Positions 9,526-19,318 are shown, counted from the stretch's first letter. The stretch is 64,000 nucleotides of DNA from Flavicella sediminum (GCF_006381105.1 NZ_VDET01000002.1:124001-188000); one strand, 5' to 3'. Translations and numbers: made by a program. The notes: generated by a model not told the origin, from the letters alone.

Positions 9526-10281
9526 ATGATTTCAGCAAACGGAAAATCTATAATCATAGCCGCTAATAAAACCGTAGTCCCATTATTTTTATTGATGTTT
9601 TTTGGATTGTATTTCGACAGTTCGATGTTTGCCAAAAAGTATCCTGAAACACAAAATATTGCCAACATACTAATGGTTATTTCGTTTTCCATTCTGTTTT
9701 GGAAATCTTCGGCTAAAATAAGAGAACTAATGATTTACGCAGTGATTGTGGGAATTATTGGAGAATATTTATTTTCCTTAGGAATGAGCATGTATACCTA
9801 TCGACTAGAAAATGTTCCCTTTTATATTCCTCCAGGGCACGCCATCGTATATATTACAACCATATATTTTTGCAAACAAAAAAGCATCAAAGTAAACAGG
9901 CTGCTTTTAGAAAAAATATTTACCATCGCCATTGTACTTTATGGCCTTGTATTTTTAATAACAAAAGGAGATGTTTTTGGTTTTGTTATGACCTTAACGG
10001 TTCTGTTGCTGCTAAAAAACAAACCTCGAGAGCGCTTGTTTTTTTTAAGCATGTATATTGTTGTTGCCTTTCTAGAAATTGTTGGTACCACCTATGAATG
10101 TTGGTATTGGCCAACAACAGCTTGGGATGTCATTCCTTTTTTAGAGAGCGGTAATCCTCCAAGCGGCATCAGTCTATTTTACTTTTTACTAGACCTAAGT
10201 TGCTTATGGCTATACAAACAAAGACACCGAAAAGCATGGGCGAGAATGAAACATATTCGATTCTTAAATGAAAAATTGTAA
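9526..10281 (+). CDS. Polytopic membrane protein of unknown function
   Basis: 251 residues with about seven hydrophobic helices and a basic C-terminal tail (LYKQRHRKAWARMKH). Conserved-looking aromatic/acidic motifs occur in the last third (TTYECWYWPTTAWDVIPF, then GNPPSGISLFYF), which would be good anchors for a family search. I do not recognise the family. It has its own gap upstream, with a possible TAAATTTG box at 9457-9464, and stands alone between two terminated or separately promoted genes. Confidence 0.75.
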   Translation: MISANGKSIIIAANKTVVPLFLLMFFGLYFDSSMFAKKYPETQNIANILMVISFSILFWKSSAKIRELMIYAVIVGIIGEYLFSLGMSMYTYRLENVPFYIPPGHAIVYITTIYFCKQKSIKVNRLLLEKIFTIAIVLYGLVFLITKGDVFGFVMTLTVLLLLKNKPRERLFFLSMYIVVAFLEIVGTTYECWYWPTTAWDVIPFLESGNPPSGISLFYFLLDLSCLWLYKQRHRKAWARMKHIRFLNEKL

Positions 10282-10442
10282 GTGTATTTACATAGCCATT
10301 TCTTGCCATAAAATGACTATTTAGAGGGTCGGAAACAAATTGTTAATTTTTTTCAACTCCTCAACATCTTTGTTTATTTTCACACATATTACCTACACTT
10401 TACACAGCGTTTCGTATCTTGCCGCAAATTAAAAAACATAGT

Positions 10443-13034
10443 ATGTCAAAACAGACCAAATTATCAAGATTTAACGACAATGTACTTGCTAAATACCAAG
10501 TATACAACAGTGTTTTCATGACATTACCTTTTGATAATGTTACAAAAACAGGTACATTATTACCGTTATTTAATGAGACTTGTATTGAAGGCTTTAAAAA
10601 CGGAAAAACACCTACTGAAATAGTCAATGGGTTTTTTGATAAATACAAAGAAAACTGTACCGAAGAAAATAGAATAAGTTTTTTATTCAAATTCATCCAA
10701 TACATTGAACGTCAGGTAGTTTTGTTTGACGCCATTGAAGATGCAGCTTTTCCAATTGTCAATAACATGAATGGAATTGGAACCATTAGAAATGTAAAAG
10801 AAGTTGCAGATTCTAAAAGGGTTACCAAAGAATTACAAAAATATTTAGAAGAATTTAAAACTCGTTTGGTACTTACGGCGCATCCTACGCAATTTTACCC
10901 AGGAACCGTTTTAACAATTCTTACAGATTTACAAAAAGCAATTAATGAAGACGATTTGTCTTTGATAAAAAAGCTTTTGTCTCAGTTAGGAAAAACAACT
11001 TTCTTTGCCGATCAAAAACCAACACCTTATGACGAAGCAATTAGCTTAATCTGGTATCTAGAAAATGTATTTTATCACTCAATCAGTAAAATATATGACT
11101 ACATCCAAACGCATATTTTTGATGGAAGATCTATCGACAACGAAATTATAAACCTAGGATTTTGGCCTTGTGGAGATAGAGATGGAAATCCGTATGTCAC
11201 TACAGAAACTACTTTAAAAGTAGCGCGTAAACTTCGTCAAACTGTTTTAAAGAACTATTACAGAGAAGCTAGAAAAATTAAAAGAAGATTGTCATTCTCA
11301 GGTGTTTTTGACATTATTTCTGACATCGAATCTCGTTTGTACGACAGTTGTATTTCGGAGGATGCTCCAATCAGAATTTCTCAAGAAGCATTATTAGAAA
11401 AATTACAAACCATCAAAAAAATTATCAAAGACCAACACAATAATTTATTTATTGAAGAGGTAGATAGTTTTATCAACAAGGTGAAAATTTTTGGATACCA
11501 TTTTGCAACCATGGATATCCGTCAAGATAGCCGTGTACATCATGATGTATTTACAGAAATCGTAAAAGAATTACAAGCCAAAGGAGATACTTCTTTTCCT
11601 GAAAACTATTTAGAGCTTCCTGCAAAAGAACAAATTGAAATTTTAGCAAAAGTCAAAGGAAATGTTGATGCTGAAGATTTTTCAAACGATATGGCTGTAA
11701 AAACTTTAGGTTCTATGCAAGCTATAAACACCATTCAAAAAGAAAATGGTGCAAGAGGGGCAAATAGATATATCATTAGTAACAACCAAACAGCATTGAA
11801 TGTTATGGAAACTTTTGCCATGCTAAACCTTTCTGGTTTTGAAGATGGATTAAAAGTTGATGTCGCTCCTTTGTTTGAAACGGTGGATGATTTAGCAGTT
11901 GCACCAAATGTAATGCGTGAGCTTTACAATATTCCAGAATACCGTGCACATGTTGCTAGTAGAGGAAATAAGCAAAACATTATGTTAGGTTTTTCTGATG
12001 GAACCAAAGATGGTGGTTACTTAATGGCCAACTGGGGTATTTACAAAGCGAAAGAAGAATTAAGTGCTGTTTCTCGTGAATTCGGGATCAAAGTAATTTT
12101 CTTTGACGGACGTGGTGGACCTCCTGCACGTGGTGGTGGAAAAACATCTAAGTTTTACGCTTCTTTAGGACCAAATATTGAAAATCAGGAAATTCAATTG
12201 ACCATTCAAGGACAAACAATTAGTTCTAATTTTGGAAACTTAGATTCTTCTCAATACAATATTGAACAATTATTAGGAGCTGGTGTTGCCAACAAAATCT
12301 TTAACGACCCGAAAAACGGTGCCATGTCTGATGAAGATAGAGCGGTTATGATTGACTTAGCAGAAACTAGTTTTGAAGCGTATAGCAACTTTAAGAACCA
12401 TGAAATGTTCATTCCTTATTTAGAGCGAATGAGTACTTTAAAATTCTACGGAAAAGCCAATATCGGTTCAAGACCCTCTAAGCGTTCAAAATCTGCACAA
12501 CTAGATTTCAGCGATTTAAGAGCTATTCCTTTTGTAGGTAGTTGGTCTCAGTTGAAACAAAATGTTCCTGGATTCTTTGGAGTAGGTACGGCTTTCAAAA
12601 AATACGAAGATGCTGGAGAGTTTGAAAAAATTCAACATTTTTACAACAACTCTAACTTCTTTAAAACTTTGTTAGAAAACAGTGTGATGTCCTTAACAAA
12701 ATCTTTCTTTGAATTGACGGCCTATATGGCCAAAGACGAGGAGTTTGGTGACTTTTGGAATATCATTCATGACGAATACCAATTGACAAAAAAAATGTTA
12801 TTGAAGTTAACTGGACACAAAGAACTTATGGAAAATTACCCTGATGGAAGAGCTTCTATTGCAGTAAGAGATTCTATTGTTTTACCATTGTTAACCATCC
12901 AACAATTTGCATTGAAGGAAGTTCAAAACATCAATAAATCTGGTATTAAAGACAGTGCAAGACTTGAAACTTTTGAAAAAATTGTGACTCGTTCTTTATT
13001 TGGAAATACAAATGCTAGTAGAAACTCAGCATAG
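10443..13034 (+). CDS. ppc: Phosphoenolpyruvate carboxylase
   Basis: 863 residues from the ATG at 10443. An in-frame TTG 24 bases upstream would add eight unlikely residues. Signature blocks are clear: LTAHPTQFYPG (catalytic His region, usually TAHPTE), GDRDGNPYVT, GFSDGTKDGGYLMANW, and FFDGRGGPPARGGGK (usually FHGRGGxxGRGGGP). The enzyme carboxylates PEP to oxaloacetate for anaplerosis. The chain ends in NASRNSA rather than the common C-terminal QNTG, and TQ replaces TE in the first motif; I read both as lineage features rather than damage. Confidence 0.95.
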   Translation: MSKQTKLSRFNDNVLAKYQVYNSVFMTLPFDNVTKTGTLLPLFNETCIEGFKNGKTPTEIVNGFFDKYKENCTEENRISFLFKFIQYIERQVVLFDAIEDAAFPIVNNMNGIGTIRNVKEVADSKRVTKELQKYLEEFKTRLVLTAHPTQFYPGTVLTILTDLQKAINEDDLSLIKKLLSQLGKTTFFADQKPTPYDEAISLIWYLENVFYHSISKIYDYIQTHIFDGRSIDNEIINLGFWPCGDRDGNPYVTTETTLKVARKLRQTVLKNYYREARKIKRRLSFSGVFDIISDIESRLYDSCISEDAPIRISQEALLEKLQTIKKIIKDQHNNLFIEEVDSFINKVKIFGYHFATMDIRQDSRVHHDVFTEIVKELQAKGDTSFPENYLELPAKEQIEILAKVKGNVDAEDFSNDMAVKTLGSMQAINTIQKENGARGANRYIISNNQTALNVMETFAMLNLSGFEDGLKVDVAPLFETVDDLAVAPNVMRELYNIPEYRAHVASRGNKQNIMLGFSDGTKDGGYLMANWGIYKAKEELSAVSREFGIKVIFFDGRGGPPARGGGKTSKFYASLGPNIENQEIQLTIQGQTISSNFGNLDSSQYNIEQLLGAGVANKIFNDPKNGAMSDEDRAVMIDLAETSFEAYSNFKNHEMFIPYLERMSTLKFYGKANIGSRPSKRSKSAQLDFSDLRAIPFVGSWSQLKQNVPGFFGVGTAFKKYEDAGEFEKIQHFYNNSNFFKTLLENSVMSLTKSFFELTAYMAKDEEFGDFWNIIHDEYQLTKKMLLKLTGHKELMENYPDGRASIAVRDSIVLPLLTIQQFALKEVQNINKSGIKDSARLETFEKIVTRSLFGNTNASRNSA

Positions 13035-13054
13035 TTAATTATACTTTAAAACCC

Positions 13055-13090
13055 AAAGGCCGTAAATACTATTTACGGCCTTTTTTCTTT
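13055..13090 (+). terminator. Rho-independent terminator after ppc
   Basis: A perfect 13-base stem (aaaggccgtaaat / atttacggccttt) with a 3-base loop, followed by a T run, starts 21 bases after the ppc stop. Confidence 0.9.
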
Positions 13091-13217
13091 TTTGCTATTT
13101 AGTGAAAATCCCCCTATAATTTAGTACGTATAAATACCTGTTTTTCCTTTTTTAATTCTTAGTTGAAAAAAAAATCGTAATATTAATAGTTCTTATAGGA
13201 GACCACAAAAAAAAGCG

Positions 13218-13895
13218 ATGAAAAAAGAAAGAATAAAAATATTTTTAATAGATGATGACGTCTTGTATTTTGAGAGTCTTCAGAATTTATTCCGATCAAA
13301 TGAACGTTTAAACCTCATCTATCAAACGGCTAATTTTCGAGAACTTTCAAATATCTTGTTAACATCTCAACCCGATATTCTTTTGTTAAATATTCGATCT
13401 GCACATTACCAAGCTGAAAATATAACCAGTCTCTTACATGCAAATTTTCCAGAAATAAAAATCATTGCTATTTCTAAAAAACTAGAAGAAATTTTAAATT
13501 CAAAATTATTTATTTTTGATGCCAACGCCTACTTAACCAAGAAGGACAGTAGCGAACAGATAATACAAACCATACTAAAAGTAAAAAAAGAAGGCTATTA
13601 TTATGGAGAATCTTTTATTCGCTTCATGAGAAATCATCATGTAAAGAAAAAAATAATCCATCAGAAAAAAGAAAGCAACACCTTATTTACCAAAAGGGAA
13701 CTGCAAGTTTTAGAATTGGTTTGCTTGCAAAAAACCACGCAAGAAATATCTGAAGAATTGTATGTAAGCCCTAGAACAGTAGAAGGACACAGAAATAGTA
13801 TGATGGTTAAAACAGGCTCTAAAAACGTAGCAGGATTAATTGTTTACGCCTTTCAGCACAATTTAATAGACATCAAAGAAAGTCTAATTTTTTAA
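13218..13895 (+). CDS. LuxR-type regulator with a receiver domain lacking the phospho-acceptor Asp
   Basis: 225 residues. The N-terminal receiver-like domain has the acidic cluster D12-D14 and the conserved Lys (YLTKKDS), but the phospho-acceptor position reads LLLNIRSAH, giving N58 in place of Asp. A normal LuxR HTH follows (~150-215: LFTKRELQVLELVCLQKTTQE). No histidine kinase is adjacent. I infer an atypical, probably phosphorylation-independent regulator. Targets are unknown; the converging Crp/Fnr gene starts its stop 7 bases away on the other strand. Confidence 0.88.
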   Translation: MKKERIKIFLIDDDVLYFESLQNLFRSNERLNLIYQTANFRELSNILLTSQPDILLLNIRSAHYQAENITSLLHANFPEIKIIAISKKLEEILNSKLFIFDANAYLTKKDSSEQIIQTILKVKKEGYYYGESFIRFMRNHHVKKKIIHQKKESNTLFTKRELQVLELVCLQKTTQEISEELYVSPRTVEGHRNSMMVKTGSKNVAGLIVYAFQHNLIDIKESLIF

Positions 13896-13901
13896 AGAAA
13901 A

Positions 13902-14588
13902 TTAAAAACCTATTCCGATTCTTTTCAAAGCTTCTTTGTCTTCGATTTTTATTTTCTTCCCTACCAAACTAATGATCTTATCTTTTTTAAGTTCTGACAA
14001 CAAACGTATAGCTGATTCTGTTGCTGTACCGATAACATTAGAAATTTCTTCTCTAGAAAGTTGAATATTAATCGTACCATCTTCTGCCTCTCCAAAAGTT
14101 TCATCTAAAAACAATAGCATATCTGCCAAACGTTCACGCACAGTTTTTTGAGCCATATTAGTCAACGTTGCATTGGCGTCTTTTAAATCATGACAAACCA
14201 CCTTAAACATGTCTTTAGAAAAATCTTTATTGTTCTGAATAGAATCAAAAATATCTTTTTTAGGAATAAAACAAGCTGCCATATCTTCCAAAGCCACAAC
14301 TGATAAACTCACCGGTTCTTCACTTAAAACGGATCGATAACCAAGCATATCACCATGTTTGATAAACTTTACAATTTGTTCTTTTCCATTCTGACTCAGC
14401 CTTGTCAACTTACACTTTCCTTCTTTAATACAATACACCCCATTTAACATTGAGCCCTCTTTAAAAATAACGTCACCTTTTTTAAAGATCAATTCATTTT
14501 TATGATTAGACACTTCTTTTAGCTCTTCGCTTGATAATGTTTTTAAGGTATTGAATTCCCGAATGATACATTGATGACAATTTCCCAT
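13902..14588 (-). CDS. Crp/Fnr-family transcriptional regulator
   Basis: 228 residues: cyclic-nucleotide-binding-type sensory domain (~20-140, FKKGDVIFKEGSMLNGVYCIKEG) and a C-terminal winged HTH (~160-220, LSREEISNVIGTATESAIRLLSEL). Three cysteines sit near the N-terminus (GNCHQC) and a further one lies in CIKEGKCK. An N-terminal cysteine pair is reminiscent of Fnr-type proteins, but I cannot assign a 4Fe-4S cluster. It is divergent from the copper ATPase at 14763, a pairing typical of cbb3-oxidase regulation in Bacteroidota. Confidence 0.9.
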   Translation of the reverse strand: MGNCHQCIIREFNTLKTLSSEELKEVSNHKNELIFKKGDVIFKEGSMLNGVYCIKEGKCKLTRLSQNGKEQIVKFIKHGDMLGYRSVLSEEPVSLSVVALEDMAACFIPKKDIFDSIQNNKDFSKDMFKVVCHDLKDANATLTNMAQKTVRERLADMLLFLDETFGEAEDGTINIQLSREEISNVIGTATESAIRLLSELKKDKIISLVGKKIKIEDKEALKRIGIGF

Positions 14589-14635
14589 AGTTTTGTAGTA
14601 ATAGCTTTACCAAATATAACTTAATTATATGATAA

Positions 14636-14652
14636 TTGTCAGTAATTGACGC
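14636..14652. promoter_or_regulatory. Possible Crp/Fnr-type operator between the divergent genes
   Basis: GTCA-n5-TGAC (14638-14650) is an inverted repeat in the gap between the Crp/Fnr gene and ccoI. It resembles Fnr/Crp half-sites but has a 5-base spacer rather than the classical spacing, so this is a suggestion only. Confidence 0.3.
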
Positions 14653-14762
14653 GCTAATTATTCGGAAATTTGTCGTATTATTTTAGGTATGAATGTCTTT
14701 CGAGACACAACAAAAAAAGAAAAGCCTTCGGGTATTGACTCTTTTTTTTTAATTTTAGGAAC

Positions 14763-17144
14763 ATGGAAAAAGCAAACTGCTATCATTGTGGTAATGATTG
14801 CAAGGATAATAATTCGCTTGTTTTTGACCAAAAGAATTTCTGTTGCAACGGTTGTAAAACTGTTTTCGAAATTCTTAACGAAAACGAATTGAATTGTTAT
14901 TACGATTTTGAGCAAGCCCCTGGGAAAGTTCCAGAAGAAATTTTTGGGAAATACGACTATTTAGACAGCCCAAGTATTGCTGCAAAAATATTAGAATTTG
15001 ACGATGATGTGACAAGTATTGTTACCTTGAGTATTCCGCATATTCACTGTAGTTCTTGTATTTGGATTTTAGAAAATTTACACAGACTAAACGAACACCT
15101 GAGTTCTTCACAGGTAAATTTCCCAAACAAAACTGTACGTATTGTTTTTCATAAAGAACTGATTTCCTTAAAAGAAATTGTTATTTTACTTAGTTCTATT
15201 GGTTATGATCCCTATATCAGTTTAGAAAATACTGAGTCTAACAAAACAAAAGCTGCCGATAAAACACTGATTTACAAATTAGGCGTTGCGGGTTTTGCTT
15301 TTGGTAACATTATGTTTCTGTCTTTTCCTGAATATTTTGAAGTCGATGAATTTTGGCTAAACCAATACAAAAGTTTCTTCAGATGGATCATGTTTTTCAT
15401 GGCAATCCCTGTCTTAGTTTATTCTGCTCAAGATTATTTTATTTCTGCTTACAAAGGATTGAAACATAAAATATTAAATATTGATGTTCCTATTGCTTTG
15501 GGTGTTCTTGTTTTATTTCTAAGAAGTAGTTATGAAATTTTCACAAAATCGGGGCAAGGTTATTTAGATAGTTTATCTGGATTGCTATTTTTCTTACTAC
15601 TTGGTAAACTTTTCCAACAACGAACCTATTCATTTTTATCTTTTGAAAGAGATTACAAATCGTATTTCCCAATTGCGGTTACACGAATTAAAAACAAAAT
15701 TGAAGAGGCCGTTCAAATTTACGATATTGAAAAAGGCGATCGATTGCTTATTAGAAACCAAGAACTTATTCCTATTGATGGAATTATCATCAACGGTGAT
15801 GCTTTGTTGGATTATAGTTTTGTAACCGGAGAAAGCAATCCTGTTGAAAAAAAATCAGGTGATAAAATTTTTGCTGGCGGAAAACAATTGGGAGGTGGTA
15901 TTGAAATTGAGGCTATCAAATCTGTTTCACAAAGTTACTTAACTCAGCTTTGGAGCAATGATATTTTTTCCAAAAACAAAGACGACAATTTTAAAGGCAT
16001 AACCGATCAAATAAGCCAATATTTTACTTTTGTAATTTTAATTATTGCCATTGTATCAGGGACTTACTGGTATTTTATTTCACCTAAAATTGCTGCTACC
16101 GTTGTCAGTGCAATTCTAATTATTGCCTGTCCTTGTGCCTTGGCTCTTTCGGCTCCTTTTACCTTAGGAAATATTATTCGGATTTTTGGAAAACATAAAT
16201 ACTATTTGAAAAACGCCAATGTTATTGAAAGTATGGCCAAAATAAATTCCATCGTTTTTGACAAAACGGGTACCATTACTTCTAGCAGCAGTCAAGAAAT
16301 AACTTATGAAGGAACTCCCCTATCAACGAAAGAAAAATCACAAATAAAATCCATATTAAGAAACTCCAATCACCCTTTAAGCAGAACCTTATACGATTGG
16401 TTGCCTGAATTAGAAATAGAAAATATTTCCGACTTTAAAGAAATTGCAGGAAAAGGAATTACAGGCATTGTTTCCGGACAAGAAGTGAAAGTTGGAAGCG
16501 CTAGTTTTACCGTTTCTCAACAAGAACTAAATAGTGAAGAAACAGCTGTTTTTGTAAATATCAACGAAATCAACAAGGGGAAATTTCTTTTTAAAAATCA
16601 ATACCGCCTTGGAATGTTTGAGATGTTTAATCAATTAAAAAACAAATTCAAATTGGCTTTACTCTCTGGAGACAATGAGGGTGAAAAGTTACATCTGCAA
16701 AAAGTCCTTCCCAAAAACACCACCTTACTTTTCAACCAAAAACCAGATGACAAGCTGAATTATATACAACGTAAACAACGAGCACATGAAATTGTCATGA
16801 TGATTGGTGATGGCCTAAATGATGCGGGGGCACTCGCACAAAGCGAAGTTGGAATTGCCGTTTCAGAAAATGTAAACGTATTTTCTCCTGCTTGTGATGG
16901 TATTATTGACGCCATTCAACTAGATAAACTTCCACTTTTTCTAAGCATTGCAAAAAAAGCTATGCGCATCATAAAAGCTAGTTTTGTCTTGTCTTTTCTA
17001 TACAACTTGCTTGGTTTGTATTTTGCTATTAGCGGACAATTATCTCCTGTTATAGCAGCTATTTTAATGCCTTTGAGTTCTATTTCTGTGGTTGTTTTTG
17101 TTACTGTACTCACCAATTATATCTCCAGACCTTTAAATACTTAA
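14763..17144 (+). CDS. ccoI: Heavy-metal (copper) P1B-type ATPase, CcoI/FixI-like
   Basis: 793 residues. The N-terminal cysteine-rich metal-binding segment (NCYHCGNDC... FCCNGCKTVF) is of the type found on CcoI/FixI ATPases. It is followed by an HMA-like CxxC (HCSSCIW), then about eight membrane helices with the CPCALALSAP transport motif, the phosphorylation loop DKTGTITS, the HP motif (SNHPLS) and the hinge GDGLNDAG. The family exports Cu+ for assembly of cbb3 cytochrome oxidase. In relatives ccoS and ccoNO(Q)P normally follow; here none do, and a lamin-tail pseudogene comes next. Confidence 0.9.
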   Translation: MEKANCYHCGNDCKDNNSLVFDQKNFCCNGCKTVFEILNENELNCYYDFEQAPGKVPEEIFGKYDYLDSPSIAAKILEFDDDVTSIVTLSIPHIHCSSCIWILENLHRLNEHLSSSQVNFPNKTVRIVFHKELISLKEIVILLSSIGYDPYISLENTESNKTKAADKTLIYKLGVAGFAFGNIMFLSFPEYFEVDEFWLNQYKSFFRWIMFFMAIPVLVYSAQDYFISAYKGLKHKILNIDVPIALGVLVLFLRSSYEIFTKSGQGYLDSLSGLLFFLLLGKLFQQRTYSFLSFERDYKSYFPIAVTRIKNKIEEAVQIYDIEKGDRLLIRNQELIPIDGIIINGDALLDYSFVTGESNPVEKKSGDKIFAGGKQLGGGIEIEAIKSVSQSYLTQLWSNDIFSKNKDDNFKGITDQISQYFTFVILIIAIVSGTYWYFISPKIAATVVSAILIIACPCALALSAPFTLGNIIRIFGKHKYYLKNANVIESMAKINSIVFDKTGTITSSSSQEITYEGTPLSTKEKSQIKSILRNSNHPLSRTLYDWLPELEIENISDFKEIAGKGITGIVSGQEVKVGSASFTVSQQELNSEETAVFVNINEINKGKFLFKNQYRLGMFEMFNQLKNKFKLALLSGDNEGEKLHLQKVLPKNTTLLFNQKPDDKLNYIQRKQRAHEIVMMIGDGLNDAGALAQSEVGIAVSENVNVFSPACDGIIDAIQLDKLPLFLSIAKKAMRIIKASFVLSFLYNLLGLYFAISGQLSPVIAAILMPLSSISVVVFVTVLTNYISRPLNT

Positions 17145-17178
17145 TTTCATCTCTTTTCGGTATCGTTATCGAAAAATA

Positions 17179-17191
17179 AAAACGTTTTCGG
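17179..17191. promoter_or_regulatory. Candidate LacI-type operator upstream of the first lamin-tail gene copy
   Basis: Read on the minus strand this is CCGAAAACGTTTT, matching the core of the operators beside lacI (CCGAAAACGTTTCCG) except for the last half-site bases. It lies ~85 bases before the pseudogene start. Two more ATTACCGAA repeats lie nearer the start. Confidence 0.45.
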
Positions 17192-17274
17192 TAACCTCCT
17201 CGATAATTGAATATAGTTCACAATCTTATTTAAGACTACTATTACCGAATTATATTACCGAAAACTTTTTAATT

Positions 17275-18148
17275 ATGAATACGAAAATTACTTTAATGGC
17301 AATGTTCTTACTAACTGCAACAACAATTGCGCAACCAATTCTTACGGCAATATACTCGAGTGATTGTACTGTAAAACCTAGAGGAATTGAAATCTATGCC
17401 AAAGGAACCGTAGATTTTTCGTTATACAAAATCTAAAACCAAGCAAACGGTACTACTGTAGCGTTTGCTGACAGAAGTATAGACTTGAATGCATTAGGAA
17501 CTAAAACAAATGAATTTGTTTACATTACTATTAACTCATCGGAATTTGCATTTACCGTTGCTGATTTTGCTGGAGTTGACGGAACAGAACCTTGGCTAGA
17601 GGCAGGCAATGTTGCTTGGGTTAACGGAAACGACGCAGCAAGAATTGTAAGAAAATCTGACGATGCAATCATAGACTTCTATGGAGTTGAGGGAGAAAAT
17701 GGAGATGGTAAACCTTAGGATTATATTAAAGGTTATGCAAAAAGAATTAACGCTACCATGCCAACTAGTGATATTACAATAGCAGATTGGGAAATTAATA
17801 AGAATGCATTTTCAGGCAAAGGACTATGTCAAGACCCGGATGCCGCTATCTTATCATCTGTTGCTGATTTAGGAACTTATAACACTACAGCTCTATCTGT
17901 AAACCATAACGAATCTACAGAATTCTCTATTTACCCAAACCCTGCTAATAAGGAAATTAATATTTCTAGTTTACAAACAATTTCTACTTGTAACATAATG
18001 GATCTTAGTGGTAAGATTATTGTTTCCAAAGCACCTGAAAAAACGACTGCTTCATTTGATGTGCGTTCATTTTCTCCTGGAATATATATTATTCAACTAA
18101 TAGACCGTAAAAATTCAATAAACACATAAAAAAATTATGATTGAATAA
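17275..18148 (+). pseudogene. Lamin-tail-like T9SS-sorted protein, copy 1 (nonsense-disrupted)
   Basis: Reading one frame from the ATG at 17275 gives a protein aligned end to end with the two intact copies downstream, interrupted by TAA at 17434 (CAA in the copies), TAG at 17716 (TGG in the copies) and TAA at 18127 (GAA in the copies), plus an extra A just after it. The signal peptide, lamin-tail-like sandwich (TAIYSSDCT...RGIEIYAKG) and sorting domain (YPNPANKEINIS) are otherwise well preserved. Two of the three stops are single transitions, so inactivation looks recent. Its upstream region carries LacI-like half-sites that the intact copies lack. Confidence 0.85.
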
Positions 18149-18230
18149 TTCTACATTTGTTTTCTAAATAGAACATCGTATGCTTTCTAATTTAGATAAA
18201 AAAATTGCTACCTATAACAAAATAAAAGCG

Positions 18231-18270
18231 TAAAACTCCAAAGACTATATAGGTTTTTGGAGTTTTTTTT
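18231..18270 (+). terminator. Terminator after lamin-tail copy 1
   Basis: aaactccaaa pairs with ttttggagttt and is followed by eight or more Ts. The same hairpin recurs after copy 2 at 19319, showing that the duplication unit includes the terminator. Confidence 0.75.
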
Positions 18271-18422
18271 TGCTTTTAGACATCCAAATTCAAAAATCAT
18301 TTAAGAACGCCTAAGAACAATAATTAAACCTTTCAGAACAAACCAAACGCTGCTCCAATACTATTTTAGCTCTCGAAAAGTCAATTAAAGTAATTGACAA
18401 CTAATAACTAAAAAAATAAATT

Positions 18423-19283
18423 ATGAGAAACAAGATTACTTTAATGGCAATGTTCTTTCTAACAGTAACAACATTTGCGCAACCAATTATTACCGCAATT
18501 TACTCTGGAAATTGTACGGGTGCTGTACCAAGAGGAATTGAAATCTATGCGAATGGAGAAGTAGATTTTACGCTGTATCAATTTCAAAACCAACCCAATG
18601 GAGTTGGCTTTACAAGAATGTTTGATATGGATGGACTAGGAACTAAAACAGACGAATTTGTTTATGTTTCGAGAAATACAGGGGAATTTTCGGACACGAC
18701 AACTGAATTTGCAGCAATTACAGGAACAGAAACGAATTTATACGACGCCAATACTGGATGGGTAAGTGGCGATGATGCCGTTAGAATTGTAAGAAAATCT
18801 GATGATGTCGTAATAGATTTCTATGGTGTAATAAATGAAGACGGAACCGGGAATCCTTGGGATTATACAAAAGGTTACGCTAAAAGAATTAATGGCACAA
18901 TTCCAACAGGTGCATTTACAATTGCTGATTGGAACATTGCTAAAAATGCATTTTCAGGCAAAGGTCTATGTAATAGCGAAGCTTTGTTATCCGATGTTGC
19001 CGATTTAAAAACTTATAGCACCGTAGCTTTGTCTGTAGATCATAACAAATCAATAGAATTCTCTATTTACCCAAACCCTGCTAATAAGGAAATTAATATT
19101 TCTAGTTTACATACAATTTCTACCATTAACATCATGGATCTTAGCGGTAAGATTATTGCTTCTAAAACCCCTGAAAAAACGACTACTTCTTTTGATGTGC
19201 GTTCATTTTCTCCTGGTATATATATTATTCAACTAATAGACCGTAAAAATTCTGTGAGCACAGAAAAAATTATTATTGAATAA
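18423..19283 (+). CDS. Secreted lamin-tail-like domain protein with T9SS type A sorting domain, copy 2
   Basis: 286 residues: signal peptide (1-19, ending FAQ), a single lamin-tail-type beta sandwich (~20-185, TAIYSGNCTG...RGIEIYANG), and a C-terminal T9SS type A sorting domain (~210-286, SIYPNPANKEINIS ... SPGIYIIQLIDRK). T9SS cargo crosses the outer membrane and has this tail removed. No catalytic motif is visible, so the protein may bind a polymer or surface rather than cleave it. Its 100-base upstream region is shared with copy 3. It sits between ccoI and lacI beside a galactan-degradation cluster, but no sequence link to that pathway is proven. Confidence 0.85.
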   Translation: MRNKITLMAMFFLTVTTFAQPIITAIYSGNCTGAVPRGIEIYANGEVDFTLYQFQNQPNGVGFTRMFDMDGLGTKTDEFVYVSRNTGEFSDTTTEFAAITGTETNLYDANTGWVSGDDAVRIVRKSDDVVIDFYGVINEDGTGNPWDYTKGYAKRINGTIPTGAFTIADWNIAKNAFSGKGLCNSEALLSDVADLKTYSTVALSVDHNKSIEFSIYPNPANKEINISSLHTISTINIMDLSGKIIASKTPEKTTTSFDVRSFSPGIYIIQLIDRKNSVSTEKIIIE

Positions 19284-19318
19284 TGCTACAATTGATTCAG
19301 TGAACTCAAAAACTTGGT

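Noticed and set aside
10419-10442. TTG start eight codons upstream of ppc
   Set aside because: The ATG at 10443 gives a normal N-terminus, and the extra residues are not family-like.
17275-18148. Stop-codon recoding or readthrough in lamin-tail copy 1
   Set aside because: The stops are of two kinds (TAA, TAG), fall where the sister copies have ordinary CAA, TGG and GAA codons, and end with an indel; loss of function is simpler.
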